From positions 757,661-821,660 of the forward strand of contig HG326877.1 in assembly GCA_000470055.1 (NCBI GenBank): a DNA stretch of 64,000 bases, given 5' to 3'. Both the position numbers and the translations under genes were made by a program. Shown one piece after another: positions 44,724 through 53,964 of this stretch; within the stretch, counting starts at the first letter, position 1, and each line of letters begins with the position of its first letter. The notes under the pieces were generated by a model. The model did not search any database. It was not told the origin of the DNA and saw only the letters and a program-made list of their open reading frames with translations. The stretch comes from Campylobacter coli 76339 (lineage in GTDB: Bacteria > Campylobacterota > Campylobacteria > Campylobacterales > Campylobacteraceae).

Positions 44724-45167
44724 ATGACTTTAAAAGAACAGATATTAAATGATATTAAAGAAGCAATGAAGCAAAAAGATGATTTTAAACGCGATACTTT
44801 AAGAACGTTAAATGCCGCATTTAAACAGGTTGAAGTAGATGAAAGAATAGAATTAGATGATGAAAGAATTTTAAAAATTATTACAAGTGAGATTAAAAAA
44901 CGCAAAGATGCTATCGAGCTTTATTCTAAGGGTGGAAGAGAGGATTTGGCACAAAAAGAACAAGGAGAAATAACGCTTTTTGAAAGTTATTTGCCTCAGC
45001 AATTGAGCGATGAGGAATTACAAATAGCCTTAAAAGAATTGATTACAAATTTAGGGGTTAGTTCTTTAAAAGATCAAGGTTTGGTAATGAAAGAAGCAAA
45101 GGCTAAATTTGGCGCAAGAGTAGATGGAAAAAGATTAAATGTAACACTTAGAGAGCTTTTAAATTAA
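44724..45167 (+). CDS. GatB/YqeY domain protein
   Basis: A 147-residue YqeY-family protein. LKEQILNDIKEAMKQKD at the start, KRDTLRTLNAAFKQVEV, KRKDAIELYSKGGREDLAQK and the Pro-rich SYLPQQLSDEEL follow the family. The fold matches the tRNA-binding tail of GatB, but a stand-alone function is not established. Equivalent to Cj0573. It follows ribB by 16 bases. Confidence 0.9.
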   Translation: MTLKEQILNDIKEAMKQKDDFKRDTLRTLNAAFKQVEVDERIELDDERILKIITSEIKKRKDAIELYSKGGREDLAQKEQGEITLFESYLPQQLSDEELQIALKELITNLGVSSLKDQGLVMKEAKAKFGARVDGKRLNVTLRELLN

Positions 45168-45217
45168 AAATTTCAAACTTTTTTATATTTTATCTAAATA
45201 AAAGATTAAATTATTGT

Positions 45218-45223
45218 TATAAT
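45218..45223 (+). promoter_or_regulatory. -10 box of the ilv-lpxD operon
   Basis: TATAAT 22 bases before the ilv start in a 78-base gap, followed by the RBS AAAGGAGA. No leader peptide rich in branched-chain codons and no attenuator hairpin are seen. Confidence 0.6.
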
Positions 45224-45245
45224 TTGATTTTTTAAAGGAGACCTT

Positions 45246-46946
45246 ATGAGAAAAATAAGCGGTTCAGCAATGATTTGCGAAGCTTTAAAAGAAGAGAATG
45301 TTAAGATAGTTTTTGGTTATCCTGGTGGAGCAGCCTTAAATATTTATGATGAAATTTATTTGCAAAAGTATTTTAAGCATATTTTAGTGCGTCATGAACA
45401 AGCCGCTGTTCATGCAGCTGATGCTTATGCGAGAATGAGCGGTGAAGTGGGTGTGGCTGTTGTTACAAGTGGACCTGGCTTTACCAATACCATCACAGGA
45501 CTTGCGACAGCTTATAGTGATTCTATACCTTTGGTTTTAATTTCGGGTCAAGTTGCAAATTCATTAATAGGCACCGATGCTTTTCAAGAGATCGATGCTG
45601 TGGGAATTTCTCGTCCTTGTGTAAAACATAATTATTTGGTTACTTGTATAGAAGAATTTCCAAGAATACTAAAAGAGGCTTTTTATATAGCTAAAAGCGG
45701 AAGAAAAGGTCCTGTGCATATTGATGTACCTAAAGATGTAAGTGCAGCACTTGGTATTTGGGATTATCCAAAAGAAATTTCAATGAAAACTTATAAGCCT
45801 GTTTATAAAGGAAATTCAAAACAAATCAAAAAATTAGCAGAAACTTTGGAAGAAGCTAAGCGTCCTCTTTTTTATCTCGGGGGTGGATGTATAGCATCAA
45901 ATGCGGCTAATGAGATCAGAGAGCTTGTTAAGATTACTCAAATTCCAGCCGTTGAAACCTTAATGGCCCTTGGGACTTTAAGAAGTGATGATGAGCTAAA
46001 TCTTAAAATGGCAGGAATGCACGGAAGCTATACGGCTAATATGGCTTTAAGTGAATGTGATTTATTAGTAGCAATAGGTGCGCGTTTTGATGATAGGATT
46101 ACAGGAAAAACAAGTGAATTTGCTAAACATTCTAAAATAGTACATATTGATATAGATCCAAGTTCTATTTCTAAGATCATCAATGCGCATTTTCCTATAG
46201 TTGGCGATATCAAAGAAGTGGTTAAAGAGCTTTTAGAAGAATTGAAAAAAAATCAATTTAAATCAAACAATCACGAATGGAGACAAACCCTTAAGCGTTA
46301 TGATGAGCTTTATCCTTTAGCTTATGAAGATAGTGATGAGGTTTTAAAACCTCAATGGGTGATACAAGAATGCGCAAAACTTGCTCCAGATGCAAGGATA
46401 ATTACTGATGTGGGACAACATCAAATGTGGGTCGCACAATTTTATCCTTTTAATTATCCAAGACAGCTTGCAACCAGCGGTGGACAAGGAACAATGGGAT
46501 ATTCTTTACCTGCTGCTTTGGGTGCAAAACTTGCAGTAGGAGAAGAAGTTGTTGTAAATTTTGTGGGTGATGGTTCTGTTTTAATGAATATTCAAGAGCT
46601 AATGACAGCTTATGAGAATGGCATTAAAACTATAAATATTATTTTAAATAATTCATTCTTAGGAATGGTTCGTCAGTGGCAAAGTATGTTTTATCAGGAG
46701 CATTTTTCGGCTACGGATTTAAGTTTACAAGCAGATTTTGTAAAAATAGCCGAAGGTTTTGGGTGTGAAGGATACAATGTAAAAACAAAAGATGAATTTC
46801 GTACAGCATTTAAGCAGGCTTTGGAGTCCAATAAAACAAGCTTACTTAATGTATCTATAGATCGTTTCGAAGATGTACTTCCTATGGTGCCAGCAGGCGG
46901 GGCTATTTATAATATGATTTTACCAAAATTAAAGGATAAGCAATGA
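45246..46946 (+). CDS. ilvI: Acetolactate synthase large subunit
   Basis: A 566-residue thiamine-diphosphate enzyme of valine, leucine and isoleucine synthesis. VFGYPGGAALNIYDE, HEQAAVHAADAYAR (catalytic Glu), the central FAD-binding domain with GGGCIASNAANE, and the ThDP motif GDGSVLMNIQELMTA...NN are present. It overlaps ilvH by four bases. Equivalent to Cj0574. Confidence 0.96.
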   Translation: MRKISGSAMICEALKEENVKIVFGYPGGAALNIYDEIYLQKYFKHILVRHEQAAVHAADAYARMSGEVGVAVVTSGPGFTNTITGLATAYSDSIPLVLISGQVANSLIGTDAFQEIDAVGISRPCVKHNYLVTCIEEFPRILKEAFYIAKSGRKGPVHIDVPKDVSAALGIWDYPKEISMKTYKPVYKGNSKQIKKLAETLEEAKRPLFYLGGGCIASNAANEIRELVKITQIPAVETLMALGTLRSDDELNLKMAGMHGSYTANMALSECDLLVAIGARFDDRITGKTSEFAKHSKIVHIDIDPSSISKIINAHFPIVGDIKEVVKELLEELKKNQFKSNNHEWRQTLKRYDELYPLAYEDSDEVLKPQWVIQECAKLAPDARIITDVGQHQMWVAQFYPFNYPRQLATSGGQGTMGYSLPAALGAKLAVGEEVVVNFVGDGSVLMNIQELMTAYENGIKTINIILNNSFLGMVRQWQSMFYQEHFSATDLSLQADFVKIAEGFGCEGYNVKTKDEFRTAFKQALESNKTSLLNVSIDRFEDVLPMVPAGGAIYNMILPKLKDKQ

Positions 46947-47407
46947 GACGTGTTTTATCGGTTATAGTTTTAAATGAACATGGTGTGCTTTCTCGTATTG
47001 TAGGACTTTTTTCGGGTAGAGGCTATAATATCGATAGCTTGACCGTTGCCCCTTTGCCAGGTGGAGAATTTTCTCGTATTAATATAGTAACTTTTGGGGA
47101 TGAGCGTGTTTTTGAACAAATAGTAAAGCAGTTGCACAAACTCATACCTACTTATAAAGTAATAGAAAGAGATGAATTTATAGAAAAAGAAATGGCACTT
47201 GTAAAAATTCCACTTAATGAAAATTTGGGTGGACTTGATGCCGTTTTGAAAGCTTATAATGGTACTATTGCAAACAGTAATGAAAATTTTCTTTTCTTAC
47301 TTGTAGCTGATGATACAAATCGCATAGAGAATTTTCTAAAAACAATTAAAAAATACAATCCTAGCGATATCGTTCGTAGCGGATCGGTTTTAATGGAGCT
47401 TAAATGA
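46943..47407 (+). CDS. ilvH: Acetolactate synthase small (regulatory) subunit
   Basis: A 154-residue ACT-domain regulatory subunit. RVLSVIVLNEHGVLSRIVGL and FSGRGYNIDSLTVAP form the N-terminal ACT domain that binds valine; the second half (about 80-154) is the catalytic-activation domain. It overlaps ilvI and lpxD by four bases each. Equivalent to Cj0575. Confidence 0.95.
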   Translation: MRRVLSVIVLNEHGVLSRIVGLFSGRGYNIDSLTVAPLPGGEFSRINIVTFGDERVFEQIVKQLHKLIPTYKVIERDEFIEKEMALVKIPLNENLGGLDAVLKAYNGTIANSNENFLFLLVADDTNRIENFLKTIKKYNPSDIVRSGSVLMELK

Positions 47408-48357
47408 GATTAAAAGAAATAGCGGAATTTTTAAGTTTGGAATATGAAGGCGAAGATATTGAAATAACGGCTTTAAATTCTTTATTAAGAGCAAATTTTA
47501 CCGAGCTTACTTATTGTGATGGTGAAAGAAATATCAAAGATATACCCAACACAGGAGCAGCAGCGATTTTGGTCGCTAAAGAATATGAAAATTTAGTACC
47601 TAAAGATACAAAAGCTCTTATTACTCAAAGTCCGCATTTGTGCTTTGCTTTCTTAAGTAAAATTTTTGCTAAGCCTTTATTTAGCAATGCAAAAGAAAAA
47701 GTTCAAAATATAGCAAAAAGTGCAAAAATCATGCCAAATGTTTATATAGGCAATAATGTCAATATAGGTGAAAATGTTGTCATTATGGCAGGAGCTTACA
47801 TAGGAGATAATGTCAGTATAGGTGAAGAGAGTGTTATCCATCCTAATGTGGTGATTTATAATGATAGTAAAATCGGTAAAAAATGCCATCTACTTGCAAA
47901 TTGTGTAATAGGAAGCGATGGGTTTGGTTATGCGCACAATAAAAATGGAGAGCATTATAAAATTTATCACAATGGTAATGTTATCTTAGAAGATTTTGTT
48001 GAAATAGGAGCTTGCACAACAATAGATAGAGCAGTGTTTGATAGTACTATCATCAAAGCAGGAACAAAAGTAGATAATCTTGTCCAAATAGGACACAATT
48101 GTGATATAGGGCAAAATTGTATCATCGTTGCACAAACTGGAATTTCAGGTTCAAGTGAGCTTGGGCGCAATGTGGTTATGGGTGGACAAAGTGCAACAAG
48201 TGGACATTTAAGAATAGGGGATTTTAGTACCATTGCAGCTCGTGGTGGTGTGAGTAAAAATCTTGAAGGTGGCAGAGTTTATGGAGGTTTTCCTATAATG
48301 CTCCAAAAAGATTGGCTTAAACTTCAAGCAAAAATTGCTATGAAATTTAAAGAATAA
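47404..48357 (+). CDS. lpxD: UDP-3-O-acyl-glucosamine N-acyltransferase
   Basis: A 317-residue left-handed beta-helix acyltransferase of lipid A synthesis. An N-terminal uridine-binding domain (1 to about 95) precedes hexapeptide repeats (NVNIGENVVIMAGAYIGDNV and on); LVQIGHNCDIG holds the catalytic His. The C-terminal helix closes with KLQAKIAMKFKE. Campylobacter lipid A is a GlcN/GlcN3N hybrid, so the acceptor may be the 3-amino sugar. Equivalent to Cj0576. It ends two bases before the convergent queA stop. Confidence 0.94.
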   Translation: MRLKEIAEFLSLEYEGEDIEITALNSLLRANFTELTYCDGERNIKDIPNTGAAAILVAKEYENLVPKDTKALITQSPHLCFAFLSKIFAKPLFSNAKEKVQNIAKSAKIMPNVYIGNNVNIGENVVIMAGAYIGDNVSIGEESVIHPNVVIYNDSKIGKKCHLLANCVIGSDGFGYAHNKNGEHYKIYHNGNVILEDFVEIGACTTIDRAVFDSTIIKAGTKVDNLVQIGHNCDIGQNCIIVAQTGISGSSELGRNVVMGGQSATSGHLRIGDFSTIAARGGVSKNLEGGRVYGGFPIMLQKDWLKLQAKIAMKFKE

Positions 48358-48359
48358 AT

Positions 48360-49385
48360 TTATAAAATAAGCATAGCATCGCCATAAGAGTAAAAACGGT
48401 ATTTTTCTTTTATGGCAATATCATAAAGTTTAAGACAATTTTGTCTACCTATAAATGCTGAAACTAGCATAATCAGAGTTGATTTTGGTAGATGAAAATT
48501 AGTTAAAAGATAGTCTTGTCTTAGGGGTGGATTGTGAGGGTGCAAAAAAAGATCACAAAAACCTTGACTTTGTTTAGTTCTTGCGTAGTATTCTATAGTC
48601 CTTGTTACTGTAGTGCCTATGCCTAAAATCTTTTTTTGAGAATCAATCACTTCACATGCTTTTTTAGGAATATCAAAAAATTCGCTATGCATTTTGTGAT
48701 TTTCTAAATTTTCACATTCTACACTTTTAAAAGTGCCTGCGCCAACATGCAAGGTTAAATGATAAATTTCATGTCGTTTTTTTAAATTCTCAAGCATATT
48801 TTCGCTAAAATGCAAACTAGCCGTAGGGGCTGCCACTGCTCCTAAATTTTTAGCAAAAATACTTTGATAATCTTCTAAATCACTTTTTTCATCACTTCTT
48901 TTGATATAGGGAGGTAAAGGCACATGTCCTATTGTATCAAGGAGTTCATAAAGCTTGAAGGTGTTTAAAACTTCATTATTTTGAAAAAATTGTACTTTGC
49001 GCAAACCATCATCTAAAAGCTCCACAACTTGAGCTTTTAGATTTTGTTCAAAAGATAAAATTTCATCTTTTTTAACGCGCCCTTTAATTTGTGCTAAAAA
49101 AAGTGAATCTTGCGAACCCAAACAGGGCTGATGTAAAAAAAGTTCTATTTTTCCACCGCTTGATTTGTTCCCATAAATTCTTGCTTTAATGACTTTAGTA
49201 TCATTAAAAAAGAGAGCACAATCGGGTAAGAAATCTTGTAAATTCTTAAAAGTAGTGTGAGAAATTTGGTTATTCTTTCGTTCAAAAACTAAGAGTTTGG
49301 CATCTTCTTTAGGATGCACAGGATAAGTGGCTATAAGTTCATTGGGTAAGGTATAGTCATAGCTTGAAAGAAGTAAATCTTTCAT
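48360..49385 (-). CDS. queA: S-adenosylmethionine:tRNA ribosyltransferase-isomerase
   Basis: A 341-residue QueA that adds the epoxycyclopentandiol precursor of queuosine to tRNA wobble G34. YDYTLPNELIATYP, LFFNDTKVIKARI, GHVPLPPYIKR, AAPTASLHFS, LHVGAGTFKSVE and TNFHLPKSTLIMLVSAF are the conserved blocks. It overlaps tatC by four bases. Equivalent to Cj0577c. Confidence 0.96.
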   Translation of the reverse strand: MKDLLLSSYDYTLPNELIATYPVHPKEDAKLLVFERKNNQISHTTFKNLQDFLPDCALFFNDTKVIKARIYGNKSSGGKIELFLHQPCLGSQDSLFLAQIKGRVKKDEILSFEQNLKAQVVELLDDGLRKVQFFQNNEVLNTFKLYELLDTIGHVPLPPYIKRSDEKSDLEDYQSIFAKNLGAVAAPTASLHFSENMLENLKKRHEIYHLTLHVGAGTFKSVECENLENHKMHSEFFDIPKKACEVIDSQKKILGIGTTVTRTIEYYARTKQSQGFCDLFLHPHNPPLRQDYLLTNFHLPKSTLIMLVSAFIGRQNCLKLYDIAIKEKYRFYSYGDAMLIL

Positions 49386-50128
49386 TTATCGCTTTCTTCT
49401 TTTTCTTCATCTTTTGGAGCAGGATTTACTTTTTGAACGATTAAAATAGAAAGTCCATAAAGTCCACAAAGCGGTCCAGCCATTAAAAATTGAGATAAGA
49501 CATCAGGAGGAGTCATAAAAGCTGAAAATACAAAGATAGCTAAAATAGCTATGCGAAAATGGCGCTTTAAGAAACTATCATCAATAAGTCCAATTTTGGC
49601 AAAGAAGAAAGCTATAACAGGCATTTCAAAAGCCAAGCCAAAAGCAACAACTACTTTTGTAAAAAAGTCCACATAAGTTCCTATGGTGATTACAGGATTA
49701 AAATCTTCACTTAAACCAAAATTGATTAAAAATTTAAAAGCTAAAGGCACTACAATAAAATAGCAAAAGCAAGCCCCTAGAGCAAACATAATGCTTGCAA
49801 AGCTTACAAAAGGTACCACAAGGCGTTTTTCGTTATCATAAAGACCTGGAGCTACAAATTTCCAAAACTGCCAAAAAATAACAGGTAAGGAAAAGATAAA
49901 AGCAGCAAAAAAACTTACCTTCATAGCTGTAAATAAAGCCTCTTGAACTTCGATAACATTTACATGTTTAGCTACTTCAGGTAAAGCCTGAATAAGAGGT
50001 GCTTTTAATACATCTAAGATATAGCTACGAAAAGCAAAACATACTATAAACATTACAATCACGCAAGCAACGCTAATAAAAAGACGCTTTCTAAGTTCTA
50101 TTAAATGGGGTCTTAATTCTTCAAACAT
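49382..50128 (-). CDS. tatC: Twin-arginine translocase subunit TatC
   Basis: A 248-residue polytopic protein with six transmembrane segments. The N-terminal HLIELRKRLFISV, SLPVIFWQFWKFVAPGLYDN and AFGLAFEMPVI are TatC signatures, including the Glu/Pro of the signal-peptide site. It starts right after the tatB stop. It forms the receptor complex with TatB for folded, cofactor-containing periplasmic enzymes; tatA is not in this window. Equivalent to Cj0578c. Confidence 0.95.
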   Translation of the reverse strand: MFEELRPHLIELRKRLFISVACVIVMFIVCFAFRSYILDVLKAPLIQALPEVAKHVNVIEVQEALFTAMKVSFFAAFIFSLPVIFWQFWKFVAPGLYDNEKRLVVPFVSFASIMFALGACFCYFIVVPLAFKFLINFGLSEDFNPVITIGTYVDFFTKVVVAFGLAFEMPVIAFFFAKIGLIDDSFLKRHFRIAILAIFVFSAFMTPPDVLSQFLMAGPLCGLYGLSILIVQKVNPAPKDEEKEESDK

Positions 50129-50533
50129 TTATTTTTCTACTTTTTCTTGATTTTCAAATGGATTGAGTTTAGGTTTTTGATTTTCATTTGGATTTTGTTC
50201 GTTTGGACTAGGGGTGGAATTTTCTCTGCTATCAAAAGTCAAATCCACCTTGGTTTTATCTAAAATATCTCTTTTTAAATCATCAAATTCTTCAAAACTA
50301 AGTTTTTTACGGATATTTTCATTTGTGCTTGAAAATTCATCTTTATATTTTTTAGCTTCTTCTTTTAAATCATTGATACGAATTTCTTTTTCTATGCTTG
50401 ATTTTGCATCGTCGATATTGCGTTTTAAAGCCTTTAAAATTTTTGCTATTTGTACTATAGCTTCAGGAAGTTTATCAGGTCCTAAAACTAAAATTGCTAC
50501 TATTAAAATTACAATAATTTCACCAAAACTCAT
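50129..50533 (-). CDS. tatB: Sec-independent translocase subunit TatB
   Basis: A 134-residue TatB. An N-terminal membrane helix (FGEIIVILIVAILVLGPDKLP) with the family FGEI...LGPDKLPE pattern is followed by an amphipathic helix and a charged tail rich in Asn, Pro and Lys. Equivalent to Cj0579c. It is distinguished from TatA by its length and linkage to tatC. Confidence 0.93.
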   Translation of the reverse strand: MSFGEIIVILIVAILVLGPDKLPEAIVQIAKILKALKRNIDDAKSSIEKEIRINDLKEEAKKYKDEFSSTNENIRKKLSFEEFDDLKRDILDKTKVDLTFDSRENSTPSPNEQNPNENQKPKLNPFENQEKVEK

Positions 50534-50595
50534 AAATAATACTCTTAAAAAATTGAAATTTTATGTAAGAAATATTTTACTTAAAAAAGTTGAAT

Positions 50596-51663
50596 TTAAG
50601 ATGAGAGATACAAGGCAAGCTCATCGCTAATTAAAAAATTAAGATTATAGTAACGCCCTTTCTCAAATTTAAGCTTTTTTTCTTTTACAAGTAAATTAGC
50701 TTTTTCTTTTTGAATTTCACTTAATTTGCATTCTTCAATACCCACTATACTTCTTAGTCCTAAAAATAAATGTTCTAAATTTAAATCTTCTTGATTTAGT
50801 TTTTCAACATCTCTAAAGATAGGATTTTGAAGATAGGATTTTAAATTTTTAGCCGTATAAAAACGCTCATTTTTATAACAACTTACCGCACTCAAACCAC
50901 AACCTAGATAATCCAAACCCTTCCAGTAGGCTAAATTGTGTTTGCAAATTTGGGCATTATTTTTGGCAAAATTGCTGATTTCGTATTGCAAAAATCCAAG
51001 ATTTTGAAGTTCTTGGATGAAAAATTTCATTAAATAGGGTGCATTTTTTTTAAAATGATTCTTTTTTGCAAAAGCACTCAGTGGTTCTATGGTAAGATTA
51101 TAAGCGCTTAGATGAGTGATTAAATTTTTAACTTGTTTTAATTGCTCAAGTTCAAATTGAAGCATTTTTTTATCATCTAATTTTGTATCATAAATCAGGT
51201 CTAAATTAATCTTTTTAAATCCCAATTTGTTCACATTTTCTAATGCTTTAAAAATCATTTTTTGATCATGAATTCTTCCTAAAAATTCTAGTTTTTTAGG
51301 ATGAAAGCTTTGCGCTCCAAAAGAGATACGATTAAGGCCTAAATTTTTCATTGTTTTAAGCCAGTCTATATCGGCTGAATTGGGATTGGCCTCGCTTGAA
51401 AATTCTATATTTTTACTTAAAAAAGGTTCTATAAGTGTTAAAATCATCTCAAAATTTTTTGCATTAACAGCACTTGGAGTGCCTCCTCCTATAAAGAGGG
51501 TTTTAATGCTATTTTTTTTAATATTGAATTTTTGCAAATGAAAGGAAATATCTTTACACAAAGCTTCAAAATACTTATTTTCATAATCATGTTTTTTTAG
51601 ACTTGTAAAAGCACAATAATGACATTTGCTTTCGCAAAAAGGGATGTGAATATATAAATGCAT
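50596..51663 (-). CDS. hemW: HemW-like radical SAM protein
   Basis: A 355-residue radical SAM enzyme. Cys10, Cys14 and Cys17 (CESKCHYCAF) bind the 4Fe-4S cluster, followed by LFIGGGTPSAV and FSSEANPNSAD. It starts directly with HLYIHIPFC and lacks the N-terminal segment of true HemN, so it is better called HemW, a haem chaperone, although often labelled coproporphyrinogen III oxidase. The C-terminal HemN_C domain is present. Equivalent to Cj0580c. It diverges from nudH. Confidence 0.88.
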   Translation of the reverse strand: MHLYIHIPFCESKCHYCAFTSLKKHDYENKYFEALCKDISFHLQKFNIKKNSIKTLFIGGGTPSAVNAKNFEMILTLIEPFLSKNIEFSSEANPNSADIDWLKTMKNLGLNRISFGAQSFHPKKLEFLGRIHDQKMIFKALENVNKLGFKKINLDLIYDTKLDDKKMLQFELEQLKQVKNLITHLSAYNLTIEPLSAFAKKNHFKKNAPYLMKFFIQELQNLGFLQYEISNFAKNNAQICKHNLAYWKGLDYLGCGLSAVSCYKNERFYTAKNLKSYLQNPIFRDVEKLNQEDLNLEHLFLGLRSIVGIEECKLSEIQKEKANLLVKEKKLKFEKGRYYNLNFLISDELALYLSS

Positions 51664-51757
51664 AAAAACCTTAAATTTTATAATGTTATTTTTTTATTTT
51701 AATGAAAATTTGATTTCATTTAGGTTAAAATTGTAAGCTTAAAATTGAAGGAAAAAA

Positions 51758-52228
51758 GTGGAAAAAGAAAAAAAGTATAGACCTAATGTCGCTGCTATTG
51801 TTTTATCAAGTGCTTATCCTTTTGAGTGTAAGCTTTTTATAGCCAAAAGAAGCGATATGGATAATATTTGGCAGTTTCCACAAGGTGGTATCGATGAGGG
51901 AGAAGATCCTAAAAGCGCTGTATTAAGAGAGCTTAAAGAAGAGATTGGCACAGATGAAGTGGAAATCATAGCTGAGCATCCTGAATGGTTGAGTTATGAC
52001 TTTCCAGAAAAGGTTGCAAAAAAAATGTATCCTTACGATGGGCAAAGCCAAAAATATTTTTTAGTGCGATTGAAACACGGTGCTAAAATCAATATTAATA
52101 CAAAACATCCTGAATTTGATGCTTATCAATTTGTTGGGGTAAAACAAGTGTTTGAAACCATAAATCATTTCAAGAGAAATATTTATGTTAAAGTTATTAA
52201 ATATTTTGAAGAGAAAGGTTATATTTAA
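51758..52228 (+). CDS. nudH: RNA pyrophosphohydrolase / dinucleoside polyphosphate hydrolase
   Basis: A 156-residue Nudix hydrolase (RppH/NudH type). The Nudix box begins GGIDEGEDPKSA and continues RELKEEIG; YRPNVAAIVLS precedes it. It removes pyrophosphate from 5' triphosphate RNA or cleaves Ap5A-type nucleotides. The start is GTG, eight bases after AAGGA. The stop overlaps the lysC ATG by one base. Equivalent to Cj0581. Confidence 0.93.
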   Translation: MEKEKKYRPNVAAIVLSSAYPFECKLFIAKRSDMDNIWQFPQGGIDEGEDPKSAVLRELKEEIGTDEVEIIAEHPEWLSYDFPEKVAKKMYPYDGQSQKYFLVRLKHGAKININTKHPEFDAYQFVGVKQVFETINHFKRNIYVKVIKYFEEKGYI

Positions 52229-53430
52229 TGCTTATAGTTCAAAAATATGGCGGAACAAGCGTTGGCACTTTAGAACGCATTGACGCAGTGGCAGAGCGTG
52301 TTATAAAAAGTGCAAAAGAGGGACATCAGCTTGTGGTTGTAGTTTCAGCGATGAGTGGAGTTACAAATACTTTAATAGAGCAAGCAGAATACTTTAGCAA
52401 AAATCCTAATGGCAAAGATATGGATATGCTTTTAAGCAGTGGAGAGCGTGTAACGAGTGCTTTGCTTTCTATTGCACTGAACGAAAGAGGATACCCTTCT
52501 CTTGCTTTTTCAGGGAGAAAGGCAGGCATTGTTACAGATAGCGTTTCTACAAAGGCTAGAATTTCTTATATTGATACTCAAGAAATTACCAAGGCTTTAA
52601 ACGAAGGAAAGATAGTTATTGTAGCGGGATTTCAAGGAGTTGATAAAGAGGGTAATGTTACAACTTTAGGGCGCGGTGGAAGTGATTTGAGTGCAGTTGC
52701 TGTTGCAGGAGCTCTTAAAGCGGATTTGTGTGAAATTTATACTGATGTGGATGGAGTTTATACTACAGATCCAAGAATCGAGCCAAAAGCAAAAAAACTT
52801 GATAAAATTTCTTATGAAGAAATGCTTGAGCTTGCTAGTTTGGGAGCTAAGGTTTTGCAAAATCGATCGGTTGAACTTGCAAAAAAATTGAATGTAAAAT
52901 TAGTCACTAGAAGTAGTTTTAATGATAATGAGGGTACGATGATAACAAAAGAAGATGGAATGGAACAAGCTTTAGTTAGTGGTATTGCTTTAGATAAAAA
53001 TCAAGCAAGAGTAACTTTAAGAAATATAGAAGATAAACCAGGAATCGCAGCTGAAATTTTTTCTGTTTTAGCGGATGAAAATATCAATGTAGATATGATT
53101 ATACAAAATGTCGGAGTAGATGGGACTACAAATTTAGGATTTACTGTGCCTCAAAATGAGCTTGATTTGGCAAAAAATGCTATGCAAAAAATTTTAAGCT
53201 CTAAAACAACTATAGAAAGCGATAGCGCTGTGGTTAAAGTTTCTATAGTGGGCGTAGGCATGAAATCACATTCAGGTGTAGCAAGTAAAGCCTTTAAAGC
53301 CTTGGCAGATGAGGGTATTAATATAGGTATGATTTCTACAAGCGAGATTAAAATTTCAATGATTGTGCATGAAAAATATGGCGAGCTTGCAGTAAGAGCC
53401 TTGCATGAGTGTTATGGGCTTGATAAATAA
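52228..53430 (+). CDS. lysC: Aspartokinase
   Basis: A 400-residue aspartate kinase feeding lysine, diaminopimelate, methionine and threonine synthesis. KYGGTSVGTLERI at the start, LLSSGERVTSALLS, FQGVDKEGNVTTLGRGGSD and YTDVDGVYTTDPR are kinase blocks; two ACT domains lie after about residue 265 (KPGIAAEIFSVLADENINVD). Equivalent to Cj0582. It is the first gene of the lysC-hobA-holB-folP order shared with Helicobacter. Confidence 0.96.
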   Translation: MLIVQKYGGTSVGTLERIDAVAERVIKSAKEGHQLVVVVSAMSGVTNTLIEQAEYFSKNPNGKDMDMLLSSGERVTSALLSIALNERGYPSLAFSGRKAGIVTDSVSTKARISYIDTQEITKALNEGKIVIVAGFQGVDKEGNVTTLGRGGSDLSAVAVAGALKADLCEIYTDVDGVYTTDPRIEPKAKKLDKISYEEMLELASLGAKVLQNRSVELAKKLNVKLVTRSSFNDNEGTMITKEDGMEQALVSGIALDKNQARVTLRNIEDKPGIAAEIFSVLADENINVDMIIQNVGVDGTTNLGFTVPQNELDLAKNAMQKILSSKTTIESDSAVVKVSIVGVGMKSHSGVASKAFKALADEGINIGMISTSEIKISMIVHEKYGELAVRALHECYGLDK

Positions 53431-53964
53431 ATGAGCGATTTTTTAAGTTTTACGCTTGAAAATATCCGCAATGGCGGAACATTTATGGCTTGGATGGAGT
53501 CTCGTCGTTTAGAATGGGCTCCTTTAATGGCCGCAAGATTAAAATACCTTTTAGAGGGGCGAACCTTTGTTTTAATGTGTGATGAACAAAGGGCTTGGTA
53601 TGAAGAATACTTTTTAGCAAATATAAATTCCAAAACTACTCGCCCCATGCTTCCTTTTGTGTCTTTAAAATCTTTATGTAAAAAAAAGATACAAAATATC
53701 GAAGATATAGCCTTGCTTAATGATTTGCTTGATATTTCGTTTCCTAATGGCTTTATTTATTTTTATATAGGAAGTGCAAGTGATAAGAAATCATTAATCG
53801 CTAAATCACGCGACGATAGTCTTTTATGGCTTTTTGATGAGCAATTGCAAGATAGTTTTTATTTGAATTCCAAAGATAAAGATTTGGATGTTAAACTCAT
53901 CACTCTTTATAAACTTTTTGATACGAGTTTGGATGCGATTTTATTTTCCAAAGTGAGTCTTTAG
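53431..53964 (+). CDS. hobA: HobA, DnaA-binding replication initiation factor
   Basis: A 177-residue protein matching HobA of epsilonproteobacteria, the structural homolog of DiaA that binds DnaA domain I and promotes orisome assembly. Recognition rests on conserved text such as WMESRRLEWAPLMAARLKYL and LMCDEQRAWYEEYFL and on the gene order lysC-hobA-holB-folP seen in Helicobacter pylori. It starts directly after the lysC stop and overlaps holB by one base. Equivalent to Cj0583. Confidence 0.88.
   Translation: MSDFLSFTLENIRNGGTFMAWMESRRLEWAPLMAARLKYLLEGRTFVLMCDEQRAWYEEYFLANINSKTTRPMLPFVSLKSLCKKKIQNIEDIALLNDLLDISFPNGFIYFYIGSASDKKSLIAKSRDDSLLWLFDEQLQDSFYLNSKDKDLDVKLITLYKLFDTSLDAILFSKVSL

Noticed and set aside
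50214-50630. 138-residue plus-strand open frame across tatB
   Set aside because: Antisense to tatB and the hemW end; no start signal and no recognisable domain.
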